The position numbers and the translations under genes were made by a program. DNA of 64,000 nucleotides from the NCBI RefSeq assembly GCF_004001065.1, contig NZ_BIML01000007.1:1-64000 (forward strand), given 5' to 3'. Below the pieces are notes generated by a model. It had not been told where the DNA came from. It was given only the letters and a program-made list of their open reading frames with translations, and ran no database searches. Position 1 is the stretch's first letter. Every line of letters begins with the position of its first letter. The DNA comes from Paenibacillus xylaniclasticus. Lineage in GTDB: Bacteria > Bacillota > Bacilli > Paenibacillales > Paenibacillaceae. Below are positions 1 through 7,658 of this stretch, one piece after another.

Positions 1-74
1 TACTTCATCCACTTATTATGTCTTAGAGATTGTATAACGTGCGGGCTTTGGAGTTTCGCTGTCACCCTACCAAT

Positions 75-170
75 GAATGATTCTGGAGGTATCGCGTGAA
101 CGGAGCAGGCGAATGATTCTGGAGATATCGCCTGCGGAGTGACCCTGCGGTCAGAAGAACATTCGCCTGC
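75..170. repeat. Short direct and inverted repeats upstream of gerM
   Basis: A 21-base unit beginning GAATGATTCTGGAG occurs at 75-95 and again at 111-131 with one mismatch. An 11-base inverted repeat (GCAGGCGAATG at 105-115, CATTCGCCTGC at 160-170) overlaps the second copy. The rest of 1-304 shows no convincing gene. A CATAGTAC element at about 211-218 could be a weak sporulation -10, but I see no good -35. The repeats could be a decayed dispersed element or part of a regulatory region. Confidence 0.5.
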
Positions 171-304
171 AGAGAGACCAGACAGGTCTAAAACAAGCCG
201 GGGCTCGTATACATAGTACTATCAACCGAACCCTAGATGGTTAGGCTTAAGGTTCATATTTCGCCGGGGCACGGCGCGAAGATGATGGGAGGAAGAAACG
301 AAAA

Positions 305-1384
305 ATGAGCCAATATCGTTGGATTCGCCGGGCAGCATGGACAGGGGTATTCGTCGTACCGTTATTGACGGCGGGCTGCGGGGTATTCTCGCAGAATACG
401 ACCAAAGAGATCGACCCGCCGCCGGTTGAAACGCAAAATGACGCAAGCACTACGTTTGCTCCGCACAGCATGACAGGCTCGGAGCCGACCGCTTCCGTCG
501 ATTTGAAGACGGGTGAAACGCACATGACCGTATACCTGCTGGACAATAACAATTATCTAGCGCCAGTTACGCTCCGGACAACCTTAGGCGACACCCAGCT
601 TGGCAAGAAGGCGCTCGAAATGATGGTCGACGGAGGTCCGTATGCGGATCAGCTGCCTGCTGGCTTCCGAGGCGTTCTGCCGAAGGGGACGGAAGTGATC
701 GGCTACACCGAATCGGAGGACAAAAAATTGGCGACCGTTGATTTTTCGCAATCCTTCGCCAACTATAACGCCAATGAAGAACGTAAAATCGTCGAGGCGA
801 TCGCCTGGACACTCACCGGCATCCCGAATGTACAAGGTGTAGAGCTTCGTCTTGAAGGGGCCAAGCTGGAAGAAATGCCGGAGCAAGCCTATCCGCTTGA
901 TCGTCCGCTTACTCGCTCGGTTGGTATCAATCTCGAAACGGCGGACGGTGTCGATTACAGCCAATCTGTGCCGGTTACACTCTATTTCTCCTCGGAGACA
1001 CCAAGCGGCGAGATGTATTATGTTCCGGTTACCCGGTTGATTAATCGGACGGATGATATTGCGAAGGCGGCGATCGATCAGCTCGTACTCGGACCGTCGG
1101 AGCAGAGCAGTCTAATCGGCGTCGTGACGCCGGATGTTCAGGTGAAGAGTGTCACGCCGCAGGACGATATCGTAACGGTCGATCTGACGGATGAAGGCTT
1201 TGCGGAAGGGCAGCTGGAGCCGGCCGACATGCTGCAAGCGATCGTATGGTCCGTTACCGAGAATACCGGTGCGTCCAAAGTACAAATTAAGCTCAATGGC
1301 AAGACGAATATTCTCGATGAGAATAACGTTTCTTATAGCCAGCCTGTAGAACGTCCGACCGTTATAAATGCCTTGAAATCGTAA
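305..1384 (+). CDS. gerM: GerM, sporulation/germination lipoprotein with two GerM domains
   Basis: Predicted lipoprotein of 359 residues. A basic N-terminus and hydrophobic stretch lead to the lipobox LTAGC, with Cys25 as the likely lipidation site. Two GerM domains follow, at roughly residues 85-190 and 235-345, each with the family pattern of an amphipathic helix then a strand ending in VDF or VDL. GerM of Bacillus is made in the mother cell and is needed for normal sporulation and germination, acting at the outer forespore membrane. The start follows a GGGAGG site about 11 bases upstream. The downstream neighbours rph and rdgB reproduce the B. subtilis order, which supports the call. A hairpin after the stop separates it from rph. 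Confidence 0.93.
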   Translation: MSQYRWIRRAAWTGVFVVPLLTAGCGVFSQNTTKEIDPPPVETQNDASTTFAPHSMTGSEPTASVDLKTGETHMTVYLLDNNNYLAPVTLRTTLGDTQLGKKALEMMVDGGPYADQLPAGFRGVLPKGTEVIGYTESEDKKLATVDFSQSFANYNANEERKIVEAIAWTLTGIPNVQGVELRLEGAKLEEMPEQAYPLDRPLTRSVGINLETADGVDYSQSVPVTLYFSSETPSGEMYYVPVTRLINRTDDIAKAAIDQLVLGPSEQSSLIGVVTPDVQVKSVTPQDDIVTVDLTDEGFAEGQLEPADMLQAIVWSVTENTGASKVQIKLNGKTNILDENNVSYSQPVERPTVINALKS

Positions 1385-1438
1385 CGCATTATTTTATGAT
1401 TTTTCACCATAAGCTATAAATCCCAACTCGGTGCTTCG

Positions 1439-1495
1439 ACTGCCTTTCGTGAACTGGCCGGTTCAACTGCCATGAACGAAGGGCAGTTTGCGTTC
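1439..1495 (+). terminator. Hairpin terminator after gerM
   Basis: A 12-base stem (ACTGCCTTTCGT at 1439-1450 with ACGAAGGGCAGT at 1476-1487, one G-T pair) is followed by a short T-rich stretch. It lies between gerM and rph, so rph probably has its own promoter. A TGGTAAAAT extended -10 at about 1528-1536 is a candidate. Confidence 0.5.
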
Positions 1496-1578
1496 TGAAG
1501 ATGTAAGTCGATTTTGTTGTGATCGTCTGGTAAAATGGGGAAGGCTGTGATTTAGAACAGAAAGCTAGGAGGACCAGC

Positions 1579-2316
1579 ATGAGAACAGATGGGCGTCAGG
1601 AAGGCCAGCTTCGGCCTGTTACGATACAAACGAATGTGAACAAATACGCGGAAGGCTCCGTCCTGGTTGAATTCGGGGATACGAAGGTGCTGTGTACAGC
1701 GACAGTTGAGGATAGGGTTCCTCCTTTTATGAAGGGGCAAGGCAAAGGCTGGGTAACAGCTGAATATTCGATGCTTCCGCGTGCAACGCAAACTCGGAAT
1801 CAACGCGAGTCGGCCAAAGGGAAGCTCGGAGGACGCACGATGGAAATTCAGCGGCTCATCGGCCGTGCTTTAAGATCGGTCGTCGATCTGCCTGCGCTTG
1901 GCGAGCGGACGATCACTCTTGATTGCGATGTCCTTCAAGCCGATGGCGGAACGCGGACGACATCGATTACCGGCGCATTCATCGCGATGGCGCTTGCTGT
2001 TCATAAGCTGTCGGAGAAGCACAATTTCAGCAAGTATCCGATAACCGACTACTTGGCATCAGTGAGCGTCGGTGTTATTAACGGCAAACCTTTGCTTGAT
2101 CTGAACTATGATGAGGACTCGAAGGCGAAGGTCGATATGAACGTCGTCATGACGGGAGCGGGTCAATTCGTTGAAGTGCAAGGAACGGGCGAGGAATCGC
2201 CATTCTCGCGGGATGAGCTTCAGTCGCTGCTTGGATTGGCGGAATCCGGCATTCTTGAATTGGTGACGAAGCAGCGCGAAGCGCTTGGCGGAGCGGGCGC
2301 TCGGATCGGAGGCTAG
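1579..2316 (+). CDS. rph: Ribonuclease PH
   Basis: Phosphorolytic 3'-to-5' exoribonuclease that trims tRNA 3' ends, 245 residues, the normal family length. The N-terminal [13 protein letters not shown] motif, [16 protein letters not shown] and the [20 protein letters not shown] block (phosphate and substrate site region) are all intact. The start is ATG after an AGGAGG site. It is followed at 5 bases by rdgB, so the two are almost certainly co-transcribed, as in Bacillus. Nothing about it looks unusual. Confidence 0.97.
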   Translation: MRTDGRQEGQLRPVTIQTNVNKYAEGSVLVEFGDTKVLCTATVEDRVPPFMKGQGKGWVTAEYSMLPRATQTRNQRESAKGKLGGRTMEIQRLIGRALRSVVDLPALGERTITLDCDVLQADGGTRTTSITGAFIAMALAVHKLSEKHNFSKYPITDYLASVSVGVINGKPLLDLNYDEDSKAKVDMNVVMTGAGQFVEVQGTGEESPFSRDELQSLLGLAESGILELVTKQREALGGAGARIGG

Positions 2317-2321
2317 GTTTA

Positions 2322-2972
2322 ATGCTGAAGAGCGGACAAGTGGTTGTCGTTGCTACTGGTAATGCAGGGAAAGTGAAGGAGTTCGCCCATGCGTTCGCCG
2401 AGCTGGGCATGGAGGTTCGCAGCCTGCGTGATTTCGACGGACTTCCGGACATCGTTGAGGATGGCGATACGTTTCAAGCGAATGCACGCAAGAAGGCGAA
2501 GACGATTGGCGATGCATTGGGCTTGCCTGTGCTTGCGGACGATTCGGGCTTGTGCGTCGATGCGCTCGGTGGTGCGCCGGGCGTCTACTCAGCTCGTTAT
2601 GCAGGTGAAGGTGCAACCGACGCGGACAATAATGCGAAGCTGCTTCGTGAGCTGAAGCAGCTTGCCGGGGCTATTGGCGATGTACCGGCATCCGAAGCGC
2701 ACGGCGTCGTGCTGTACGGCGGTGCGAGATTTAAATGCGCGCTGGCGTTGTACGATCCTGAAGATGGAACGTTTATGGATGCGGAAGGTGCTGTTGAAGG
2801 TCGCATTCTCTCTTCACCGCGCGGAGAGGGCGGGTTCGGCTACGACCCGTTATTCTGGCTGCCAGAGATGGGATGCTCGATGGCTGAGCTAACGATGGAG
2901 GAGAAGCAGGCGATCAGTCATCGCGGCGCTGCGCTCCGTGAGCTGTTCTCGCAGCTTCGGAAGAAAGTGTAA
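2322..2972 (+). CDS. rdgB: RdgB/HAM1-type XTP/dITP pyrophosphatase
   Basis: Hydrolyses non-canonical purine nucleoside triphosphates (XTP, ITP, dITP) to monophosphates, keeping deaminated bases out of DNA and RNA. It is 216 residues, slightly longer than the usual 195-205. Diagnostic motifs are VVVATGNAGKVKEF at the N-terminus, LADDSGLCVDALGGAPGVYSAR in the middle and GGFGYDPLF plus SHRGAALREL near the C-terminus. The start lies 5 bases after the rph stop, with GGAGG inside the end of rph as ribosome binding site. A perfect 16-base-pair terminator follows. Confidence 0.96.
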   Translation: MLKSGQVVVVATGNAGKVKEFAHAFAELGMEVRSLRDFDGLPDIVEDGDTFQANARKKAKTIGDALGLPVLADDSGLCVDALGGAPGVYSARYAGEGATDADNNAKLLRELKQLAGAIGDVPASEAHGVVLYGGARFKCALALYDPEDGTFMDAEGAVEGRILSSPRGEGGFGYDPLFWLPEMGCSMAELTMEEKQAISHRGAALRELFSQLRKKV

Positions 2973-2977
2973 ATTAC

Positions 2978-3028
2978 GAAAGGTCACAGATGGGCGGCGG
3001 AAGCTGTCCATCTGTGACCTTTCATCAT
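2978..3028 (+). terminator. Rho-independent terminator after rdgB
   Basis: A perfect 16-base-pair stem pairs 2978-2993 with 3008-3023, running straight on from the rdgB stop codon. The T-run is weak (TTTCATCAT), but the stem is long enough to end the rph-rdgB transcript. Its symmetry may let it serve the opposite strand too. Confidence 0.7.
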
Positions 3029-3063
3029 GTCATGTCCTCCATATCAAGCCTCTGCCAATCTCC

Positions 3064-3177
3064 TTAGCCATGCAGGCTGTACCAGCCATATAGGCTAATC
3101 AATATCGCCGACCAGAGCAATGCGGATATTCCTAAGGCATTACTAACTCCTTTCACAAAGCTTCCTTCTTCTTGCAT
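3064..3177 (-). CDS. Small membrane peptide, 37 residues, unknown function
   Basis: A short reading frame starts with ATG at 3177 and ends with TAA at 3064. A good ribosome binding site (TGGGAGG, about 6 bases before the ATG) marks it as likely real. The peptide begins MQEEGSFVKGVSNALG and then has one hydrophobic segment of about 17 residues (ISALLWSAILISLYGWY) before a short SLHG tail, so it should be a single-pass membrane peptide. I do not recognise a family. It sits in the gap between the rdgB terminator and asnO, both of which have their own terminators, so it must have its own promoter, which I could not identify. Confidence 0.55.
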   Translation of the reverse strand: MQEEGSFVKGVSNALGISALLWSAILISLYGWYSLHG

Positions 3178-3307
3178 GGACAGCCTCCCATCTGGGCATT
3201 CGTACGTAGACACAGTTGCCCTGAATCATTTTCTCAAGAATAATGTCGGATGATGTAAGCGAATTCATAAGAGAATTAGACAAAAAAGATGGGAAAAATT
3301 TCTCAAA

Positions 3308-3345
3308 AATAAAGCGGCGCAACCGCTAGATCCTTGCGCCGCTTT
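3308..3345 (-). terminator. Terminator after asnO
   Basis: On the minus strand a 12-base stem (AAAGCGGCGCAA / TTGCGCCGCTTT, 3311-3322 with 3334-3345) is followed by TTATTTTTGAG just past the asnO stop codon. This is a standard Rho-independent terminator. Confidence 0.85.
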
Positions 3346-3357
3346 AGGAACTGCCTA

Positions 3358-5202
3358 TTATCCAATCGACACATTATATTCTCGCAGCCACAAGTCCGTT
3401 TGCCACAAGTAGGCAAACAGCTGAGGTCCGCTCATCAGCTGGCCGAACCATGGAATATTGGAGCTTGCATCAGTCGAAGCCGCAATCTCGCGCACCTTCT
3501 GAACGTTGATCAGCGGCAGAAGAGGAGAACTCGGATCGTTCAGCACGTCAAGCAGCTTCGAGCGGACGGCTTCCAAGTAGTTCGGATTGTGCGTTTTCGG
3601 ATATGGACTTTTTTTGCGCCACAGCACATCATCCGGCAGTACTCCAGTAAGAGACTGTCGTAGAATGCCTTTCTCTCGGCTTCCCGCCGTTTTAATTTCC
3701 CAGGGAATATTGAACACATACTCGACAAGACGATGGTCGCAGTACGGAACCCGAACTTCAAGCCCAACGGCCATACTCATTCTATCTTTGCGGTCGAGCA
3801 GCGTGGGCATGAAGCGTGTAATGTTCAAATAAGACATGATTCGCATGCGCTGAGCTTGCGCGTCCTCGCCATCGAGATGAGGAACCTCAGCCAGTGCGTC
3901 TTCATATCGGTCGGCCAAATATTGCTGCGGTTGAATCCAATCGACAATATCGGGATGAAGCAGCTCGGTGCGCATACCGGCGGCAAGCGACCATGGGAAC
4001 GTATTGGCGTTCAGCGCTTCCTCACGGTGGAACCAAGGGTAGCCGCCGAATATTTCGTCCGCCGCTTCGCCAGACAGGGCGACTGTAGCTCCCTTTTTAA
4101 TCTCGCGGCAGAATAGGAGCAGCGACGCATCGACGTCTGCCATCCCCGGTAGATCGCGGGCCAGCGTTGCGGCGCGAAGCGCATCGACTAGTTCCGGTGT
4201 GTCGAATTGAACGTTATGATGGATGGTGCCCAGATGCTCGCTCATCCGGGTAATCCAAGGCGCATCTGCATTAGGCTGGAATGCATGAGCCTTGAAATGC
4301 TTGTCGTTATCGACGTAATCAACAGAATACGTATGGATGCTACCTTGACCGGTACCCTTATAATATTGGACGGCTAAGGTAGTGAGCGCGCTCGAGTCCA
4401 AGCCCCCTGAGAGGAGTGTACATACCGGAACGTCGGATACGAGCTGCCGCTCAACCGTATCCTGCAGCAGTTCTCTCACACGGGCGGCCGTTGCATGCAC
4501 ATCGTCGGTATGCGGTTTGCTCTCCAGCCTCCAATACGTATGAATTCGATTGCCATCGCGCGTTACGGTCAAGCATTGACCGGGCCGAAGCTCGCGAAGC
4601 CCCTCATATACACCTTGGCCAGGCGTTCGGGCAGGTCCGACGATAAAAATTTCAGCCAAGCCTGCTGCTCCGATTCGAGCTTGAACGTCTGTATGCGCCA
4701 GAATCGCCTTCGGCTCCGAGCCGAACATGAACGTTCCTGTTCCCTCTCGGAAGAAAAGCGGCTTGACGCCCAGTCGGTCGCGGGCTAGAAACAGATGCTG
4801 CTCGGCAGAGTCCCATATTGCGAATGCGAAAATGCCGTTAAACCGCTCGACGCAGCTTTTTCCCCACTCCATATAAGCAAGCAGCAGCACTTCTGTATCG
4901 CAGCTCGTTGTGAAGGAACGGCCATGGCTTACCAATTCGGCTCGCAGCTCAAGCGCATTATACAATTCTCCGTTATAGACGATGACGCAAGTGCGATCAC
5001 CATCTCGCCGGATCATGGGCTGAGCGCCGTTCTCGGGATCGATAACCGACAGCCGCCGATGTCCAAGACCGCAGTGGGCGGATATCCACGTACCGGCCGC
5101 ATCCGGACCACGAGGGGCCATCGTCTCCGTCATCCGTTCAAGTTGTTCGCTATCCTGTGTCAGATCACGGCTCCAATCGATCCAACCGGTAATTCCACAC
5201 AT
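3358..5202 (-). CDS. asnO: Asparagine synthetase (glutamine-hydrolysing), AsnO type
   Basis: Converts aspartate to asparagine with ATP and glutamine. The N-terminal class II glutaminase domain begins MCGITGWIDW, with Cys2 as the nucleophile after Met removal. It carries RGPDAAG and GHRRLSVIDPENGAQPM. The synthetase domain has the ATP-pyrophosphatase loop LLSGGLDSSALT and the DRKDRMSMAVGLEVRVPYCDHRLVEY block. Its 614 residues match B. subtilis AsnO, the paralogue made during sporulation, better than AsnB (632). The start follows GAAAGGGATGAG. A sigma-E-like promoter upstream fits sporulation expression. It is a single-gene unit with its own terminator. The AsnO assignment over other AsnB-family members rests on length and remembered similarity. 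Confidence 0.88.
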   Translation of the reverse strand: MCGITGWIDWSRDLTQDSEQLERMTETMAPRGPDAAGTWISAHCGLGHRRLSVIDPENGAQPMIRRDGDRTCVIVYNGELYNALELRAELVSHGRSFTTSCDTEVLLLAYMEWGKSCVERFNGIFAFAIWDSAEQHLFLARDRLGVKPLFFREGTGTFMFGSEPKAILAHTDVQARIGAAGLAEIFIVGPARTPGQGVYEGLRELRPGQCLTVTRDGNRIHTYWRLESKPHTDDVHATAARVRELLQDTVERQLVSDVPVCTLLSGGLDSSALTTLAVQYYKGTGQGSIHTYSVDYVDNDKHFKAHAFQPNADAPWITRMSEHLGTIHHNVQFDTPELVDALRAATLARDLPGMADVDASLLLFCREIKKGATVALSGEAADEIFGGYPWFHREEALNANTFPWSLAAGMRTELLHPDIVDWIQPQQYLADRYEDALAEVPHLDGEDAQAQRMRIMSYLNITRFMPTLLDRKDRMSMAVGLEVRVPYCDHRLVEYVFNIPWEIKTAGSREKGILRQSLTGVLPDDVLWRKKSPYPKTHNPNYLEAVRSKLLDVLNDPSSPLLPLINVQKVREIAASTDASSNIPWFGQLMSGPQLFAYLWQTDLWLREYNVSIG

Positions 5203-5314
5203 CTACTCTCATCCCTTTCTTCAGGATGTTGTCGGCAACCACTCGTTCTATCATGATGCCGCCCGCCCATGCCTGTTAGGTGAGGGCAGACGTCTATTTG
5301 TCGAGATAATACTA

Positions 5315-5344
5315 GTTATATGCTGAAATATAGAATAAAATGTC
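5315..5344 (-). promoter_or_regulatory. Candidate sigma-E promoter for asnO
   Basis: On the minus strand GACATTTT (5337-5344) and CATATAAC (5315-5322) are separated by exactly 14 bases. Each matches six of eight positions of the sigma-E elements GTCATATT and CATACAAT. It would give a leader of roughly 105 bases before the asnO start. The match was read by eye and is suggestive only. Confidence 0.4.
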
Positions 5345-5405
5345 TGTCCATAGGGAGAAGCTATGGAAGGCTGTCCAATCATCGAATAAGGAAGGAGGGG
5401 GCAAA

Positions 5406-5750
5406 ATGGGGCATAAAGAGCCGCATACGAATGGAGATGCGGGAGAGCGGCGTTTGTTCTACGTTTCCGTGGCGAGTGGTCAAGTGCTGGAGGACCCTGA
5501 GGCTGCAGCATATGAGCTTGTGATCGAGGCGAATGACGACGAGGTGAACAAGCTCAAGGAGCTGTTCGGCGAATATTCGAGCATGGACGAGGCGGAAGCT
5601 TTTCATTTTGTAAGACATCCATATGAGACCGATGATGAACGAGCGCTCAATGGCGGAACCGATGCGATCATTCACCAGATATATGATATGCTATACGATT
5701 TGGGTACGGACGAAACGAAACAGTTTCTTCATAACAACCGGATACACTGA
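5406..5750 (+). CDS. Unknown acidic protein, 114 residues
   Basis: I do not recognise this protein. I chose the ATG at 5406 because GGAAGGAGGGGG lies immediately upstream; an in-frame ATG at 5340 would add 22 residues but has no ribosome binding site. The product is hydrophilic and acidic, has no membrane segment or signal peptide, and looks like a small single-domain cytoplasmic protein with a helical C-terminal half (IIHQIYDMLYDLGTDETKQFL). It is transcribed divergently from asnO and lies about 125 bases upstream of a YheC/YheD-type gene, so it could share sporulation context, but nothing in it shows this directly. Confidence 0.7.
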   Translation: MGHKEPHTNGDAGERRLFYVSVASGQVLEDPEAAAYELVIEANDDEVNKLKELFGEYSSMDEAEAFHFVRHPYETDDERALNGGTDAIIHQIYDMLYDLGTDETKQFLHNNRIH

Positions 5751-5758
5751 ATTTATCA

Positions 5759-5803
5759 AGAAGCCTTCGAGTTCTGCACATAATGCCAGAATCGAAGGCT
5801 TCT
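5759..5803. other. Inverted repeat between the unknown gene and the first YheC/YheD gene
   Basis: AGAAGCCTTCGA (5759-5770) pairs perfectly with TCGAAGGCTTCT (5792-5803), just after the stop at 5750. No T-run follows on the plus strand, so it may be a weak terminator or an mRNA 3' stabiliser. Confidence 0.5.
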
Positions 5804-5817
5804 GCTGGGTATATATC

Positions 5818-5876
5818 CAAGATTGCGGCCGCCTCTCCACATATGCTGAAGAAATCGCAAATAGCGGAGGGGAAAA
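5818..5876 (+). promoter_or_regulatory. Conserved upstream block of YheC/YheD gene 1, sporulation-type promoter
   Basis: TCCAAGATTG (5816-5825), 12 bases, then CACATATGCTGAAGAAAT. The same block with the same 12-base gap precedes the second YheC/YheD gene at 9905-9940. CATATGCT (5840-5847) fits the CATAnnnT shape of sigma-E/sigma-K -10 elements. AAGATT, 15 bases before it, resembles a sigma-E -35. A GGAGGGG ribosome binding site follows at about 5866-5872. Confidence 0.45.
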
Positions 5877-6632
5877 ATGACGGCTCGTGCTAGCGGAAGA
5901 AAAGTTCCTTTCATTAATAAAGTTAAAGTATCCCAATGGATGCGAGGCAGCAAGACGATCAGTTCCACCATACCGGAGACGGTCGGCCTGACGAGGACTG
6001 AATTGAGCCGGATGCTGGGCCGTTACCGGATGGTGTACGTCAAGCCTTCCAACGGACAGAAGGGTCAGGGCGTCATGCGCGTCAGGAAGCTAGGAGACAT
6101 GTACGAGTTTCGATATAAGCGGATGAGTAATAGAACGGCAACGGTCGTCGGTCTGTATAAGCTTATCCAGCGTTATCGAATAGGCAGACGCTATCTAGTC
6201 CAACAAGGCATTCACCTTATGACCTATAAAGGGAGGAGCTTCGACCTTCGCCTAATGGCGCAGCGCAAGAGCACAAGTGGCCCATGGGTCATTACCGGAA
6301 AGTTCGCAAGAGTAGCGGCGAAGGGGAAGATTGTAACTAATGCTGCCCAAGGCGCAGATGTCTATTTGGTCCAGCCAGTACTTCGTGCAAATCTCTCGGA
6401 GAGTAAGGTCCGTTCCATGATCGAACAAGTCGAGAGGCTGGTCCTTCGAATCGCACAACGATATGCGGTCTTAATTCCGAGCTGCGTCGAGTTGGGGATC
6501 GATATTGCTATAGACCGTAATCATCGGATTTGGATGCTCGAATTGAATACGAAGCCGGGGATTTATCCATTCCGTTATTTTAAGGACAAATCGATGTATC
6601 GTAAAATATTGGCTTACCGTCGGGCGCAATAA
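5877..6632 (+). CDS. YheC/YheD-family ATP-grasp protein, copy 1
   Basis: Member of the YheC/YheD family of endospore coat-associated proteins, which have an ATP-grasp fold; the substrate is not known for any member that I can name. The 251-residue protein has a basic N-terminus of about 50 residues, then ATP-grasp features: MVYVKPSNGQKGQGVMR (nucleotide-binding lysine and glycine-rich loop), YLVQQGI, GRSFDLRLMAQR, and the metal-binding end CVELGIDIA with LELNTKPG near residues 200-230. It is clearly paralogous to the gene at 9969-10715. It shares that gene's upstream block and faces an SbnA/SbnB-type operon across a bidirectional terminator. Chemistry is probably ATP-dependent ligation of a carboxylate to an amine. 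Confidence 0.85.
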   Translation: MTARASGRKVPFINKVKVSQWMRGSKTISSTIPETVGLTRTELSRMLGRYRMVYVKPSNGQKGQGVMRVRKLGDMYEFRYKRMSNRTATVVGLYKLIQRYRIGRRYLVQQGIHLMTYKGRSFDLRLMAQRKSTSGPWVITGKFARVAAKGKIVTNAAQGADVYLVQPVLRANLSESKVRSMIEQVERLVLRIAQRYAVLIPSCVELGIDIAIDRNHRIWMLELNTKPGIYPFRYFKDKSMYRKILAYRRAQ

Positions 6633-6638
6633 AGGTGA

Positions 6639-6670
6639 GGGCTGAGACTTGTAAGATCTCAGCCCTTCTT
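6639..6670. terminator. Bidirectional terminator between YheC/YheD gene 1 and the sbnB-like gene
   Basis: GGGCTGAGA (6639-6647) pairs with TCTCAGCCC (6657-6665) between two convergent genes. TTCTTG follows on the plus strand and TCACCTTTATT on the minus strand, so it can serve both transcripts. Confidence 0.65.
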
Positions 6671-6679
6671 GATGATCGG

Positions 6680-7657
6680 TTACTCCAGCTCAATCCCTAT
6701 CCCGTACTGTTTAGCAAGTCCGACGTAATAGGAAGCGACGGCGATATCGAATACGGCCATACCCATCGGAGCGAACAGCAGGCGGTTGCCTTGAGCTGAG
6801 CGGAGCAGCATCTCGTGTCCGAGTACAGCGTCGTATAGCGGAATCGTCTGCTCTTGGGTGAGGCCGGCTGTGCGGTGCATATAGTCGATGTCCGTATTTT
6901 CGCGGCAAATCTCGTTCCAATCATCGACAACGATCGTTTCAATATCAATCAGGGCAGAAGGCATATAGTCGCGCAGCGATACGTGCAGCAGCAGGCTGCC
7001 GGGCGGAGGAGGCACGTCAATATATCGGCTGCTGGATACGGTGCAGGTAAGCACGATATCGGCTTTCAAGTAGGCTGCCCGCCAATCTGCTGCTCTAGTT
7101 CCTGAAGATCCGGCAAGACTCGCTGCCTCTTGTGCACGCTCGGCAGATAAGTCATAGATGGTCAGCAGTCCGAGTTTAGGTCCAAGTATGCTTGTAAGCA
7201 TCCTAATATGCCACTTACCGATCGGGCCGCAGCCAATTAAGCATACGTTCAAAGGGCGATCATGCTGCTGATTCGGCAGCTCCAGCCAACGCCGCAGCAT
7301 AACGGCGCTGACGGAGGCCGTCCGTAGTATGCTGAGCAATGGGCTATTAATGAACGCATAGGGCTTGCCGGTTGCTGACTCGTTCAGCACGACGATGCTG
7401 TGGGCCCTTGGAATGCCGCTGGCTGGATTGGAAGGATAACTGGCAATCCATTTGATTCCCGCAGTATCGAACTTCCTGCCGATGTATGCAGGCATAGCGA
7501 TAATCCGGTTGTTCGGATCGTTAAAACGAAGGTACGGCTTGATCGGCTGTACGTATCGGCCGTCCCGCATGCAGTGCAACCCCTCGGTGATCGCCTCGAT
7601 CAGCTGCTTCCAATCCGTTCCGAGCGTAAGCAAGTCGGATTCATTCAAATACAGCAT
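6680..7657 (-). CDS. sbnB: SbnB-like N-(amino-carboxyethyl)glutamate dehydrogenase, diaminopropionate pathway
   Basis: Ornithine cyclodeaminase/mu-crystallin superfamily. In staphyloferrin B biosynthesis SbnB oxidatively cleaves N-(1-amino-1-carboxy-2-ethyl)glutamate with NAD to give L-2,3-diaminopropionate, 2-oxoglutarate and NADH. The 325-residue protein has the Rossmann signature VCLIGCGPIGKWHIRML near residue 140-155 and the family opening LYLNESDLLTLG. The immediate upstream partner is an SbnA-like synthase whose stop codon ends 1 base before this start, which strongly favours SbnB over ornithine cyclodeaminase or alanine dehydrogenase. It is the last gene of the operon and ends at a bidirectional terminator. 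There are no siderophore (NIS) synthetase genes nearby, so the product is probably used for something else. Confidence 0.85.
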   Translation of the reverse strand: MLYLNESDLLTLGTDWKQLIEAITEGLHCMRDGRYVQPIKPYLRFNDPNNRIIAMPAYIGRKFDTAGIKWIASYPSNPASGIPRAHSIVVLNESATGKPYAFINSPLLSILRTASVSAVMLRRWLELPNQQHDRPLNVCLIGCGPIGKWHIRMLTSILGPKLGLLTIYDLSAERAQEAASLAGSSGTRAADWRAAYLKADIVLTCTVSSSRYIDVPPPPGSLLLHVSLRDYMPSALIDIETIVVDDWNEICRENTDIDYMHRTAGLTQEQTIPLYDAVLGHEMLLRSAQGNRLLFAPMGMAVFDIAVASYYVGLAKQYGIGIELE

Positions 7658-7658
7658 C

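Noticed and set aside
5759-5803. Rho-independent terminator
   Set aside because: The stem is perfect but neither strand has a T-run after it, so it is listed only as an inverted repeat.
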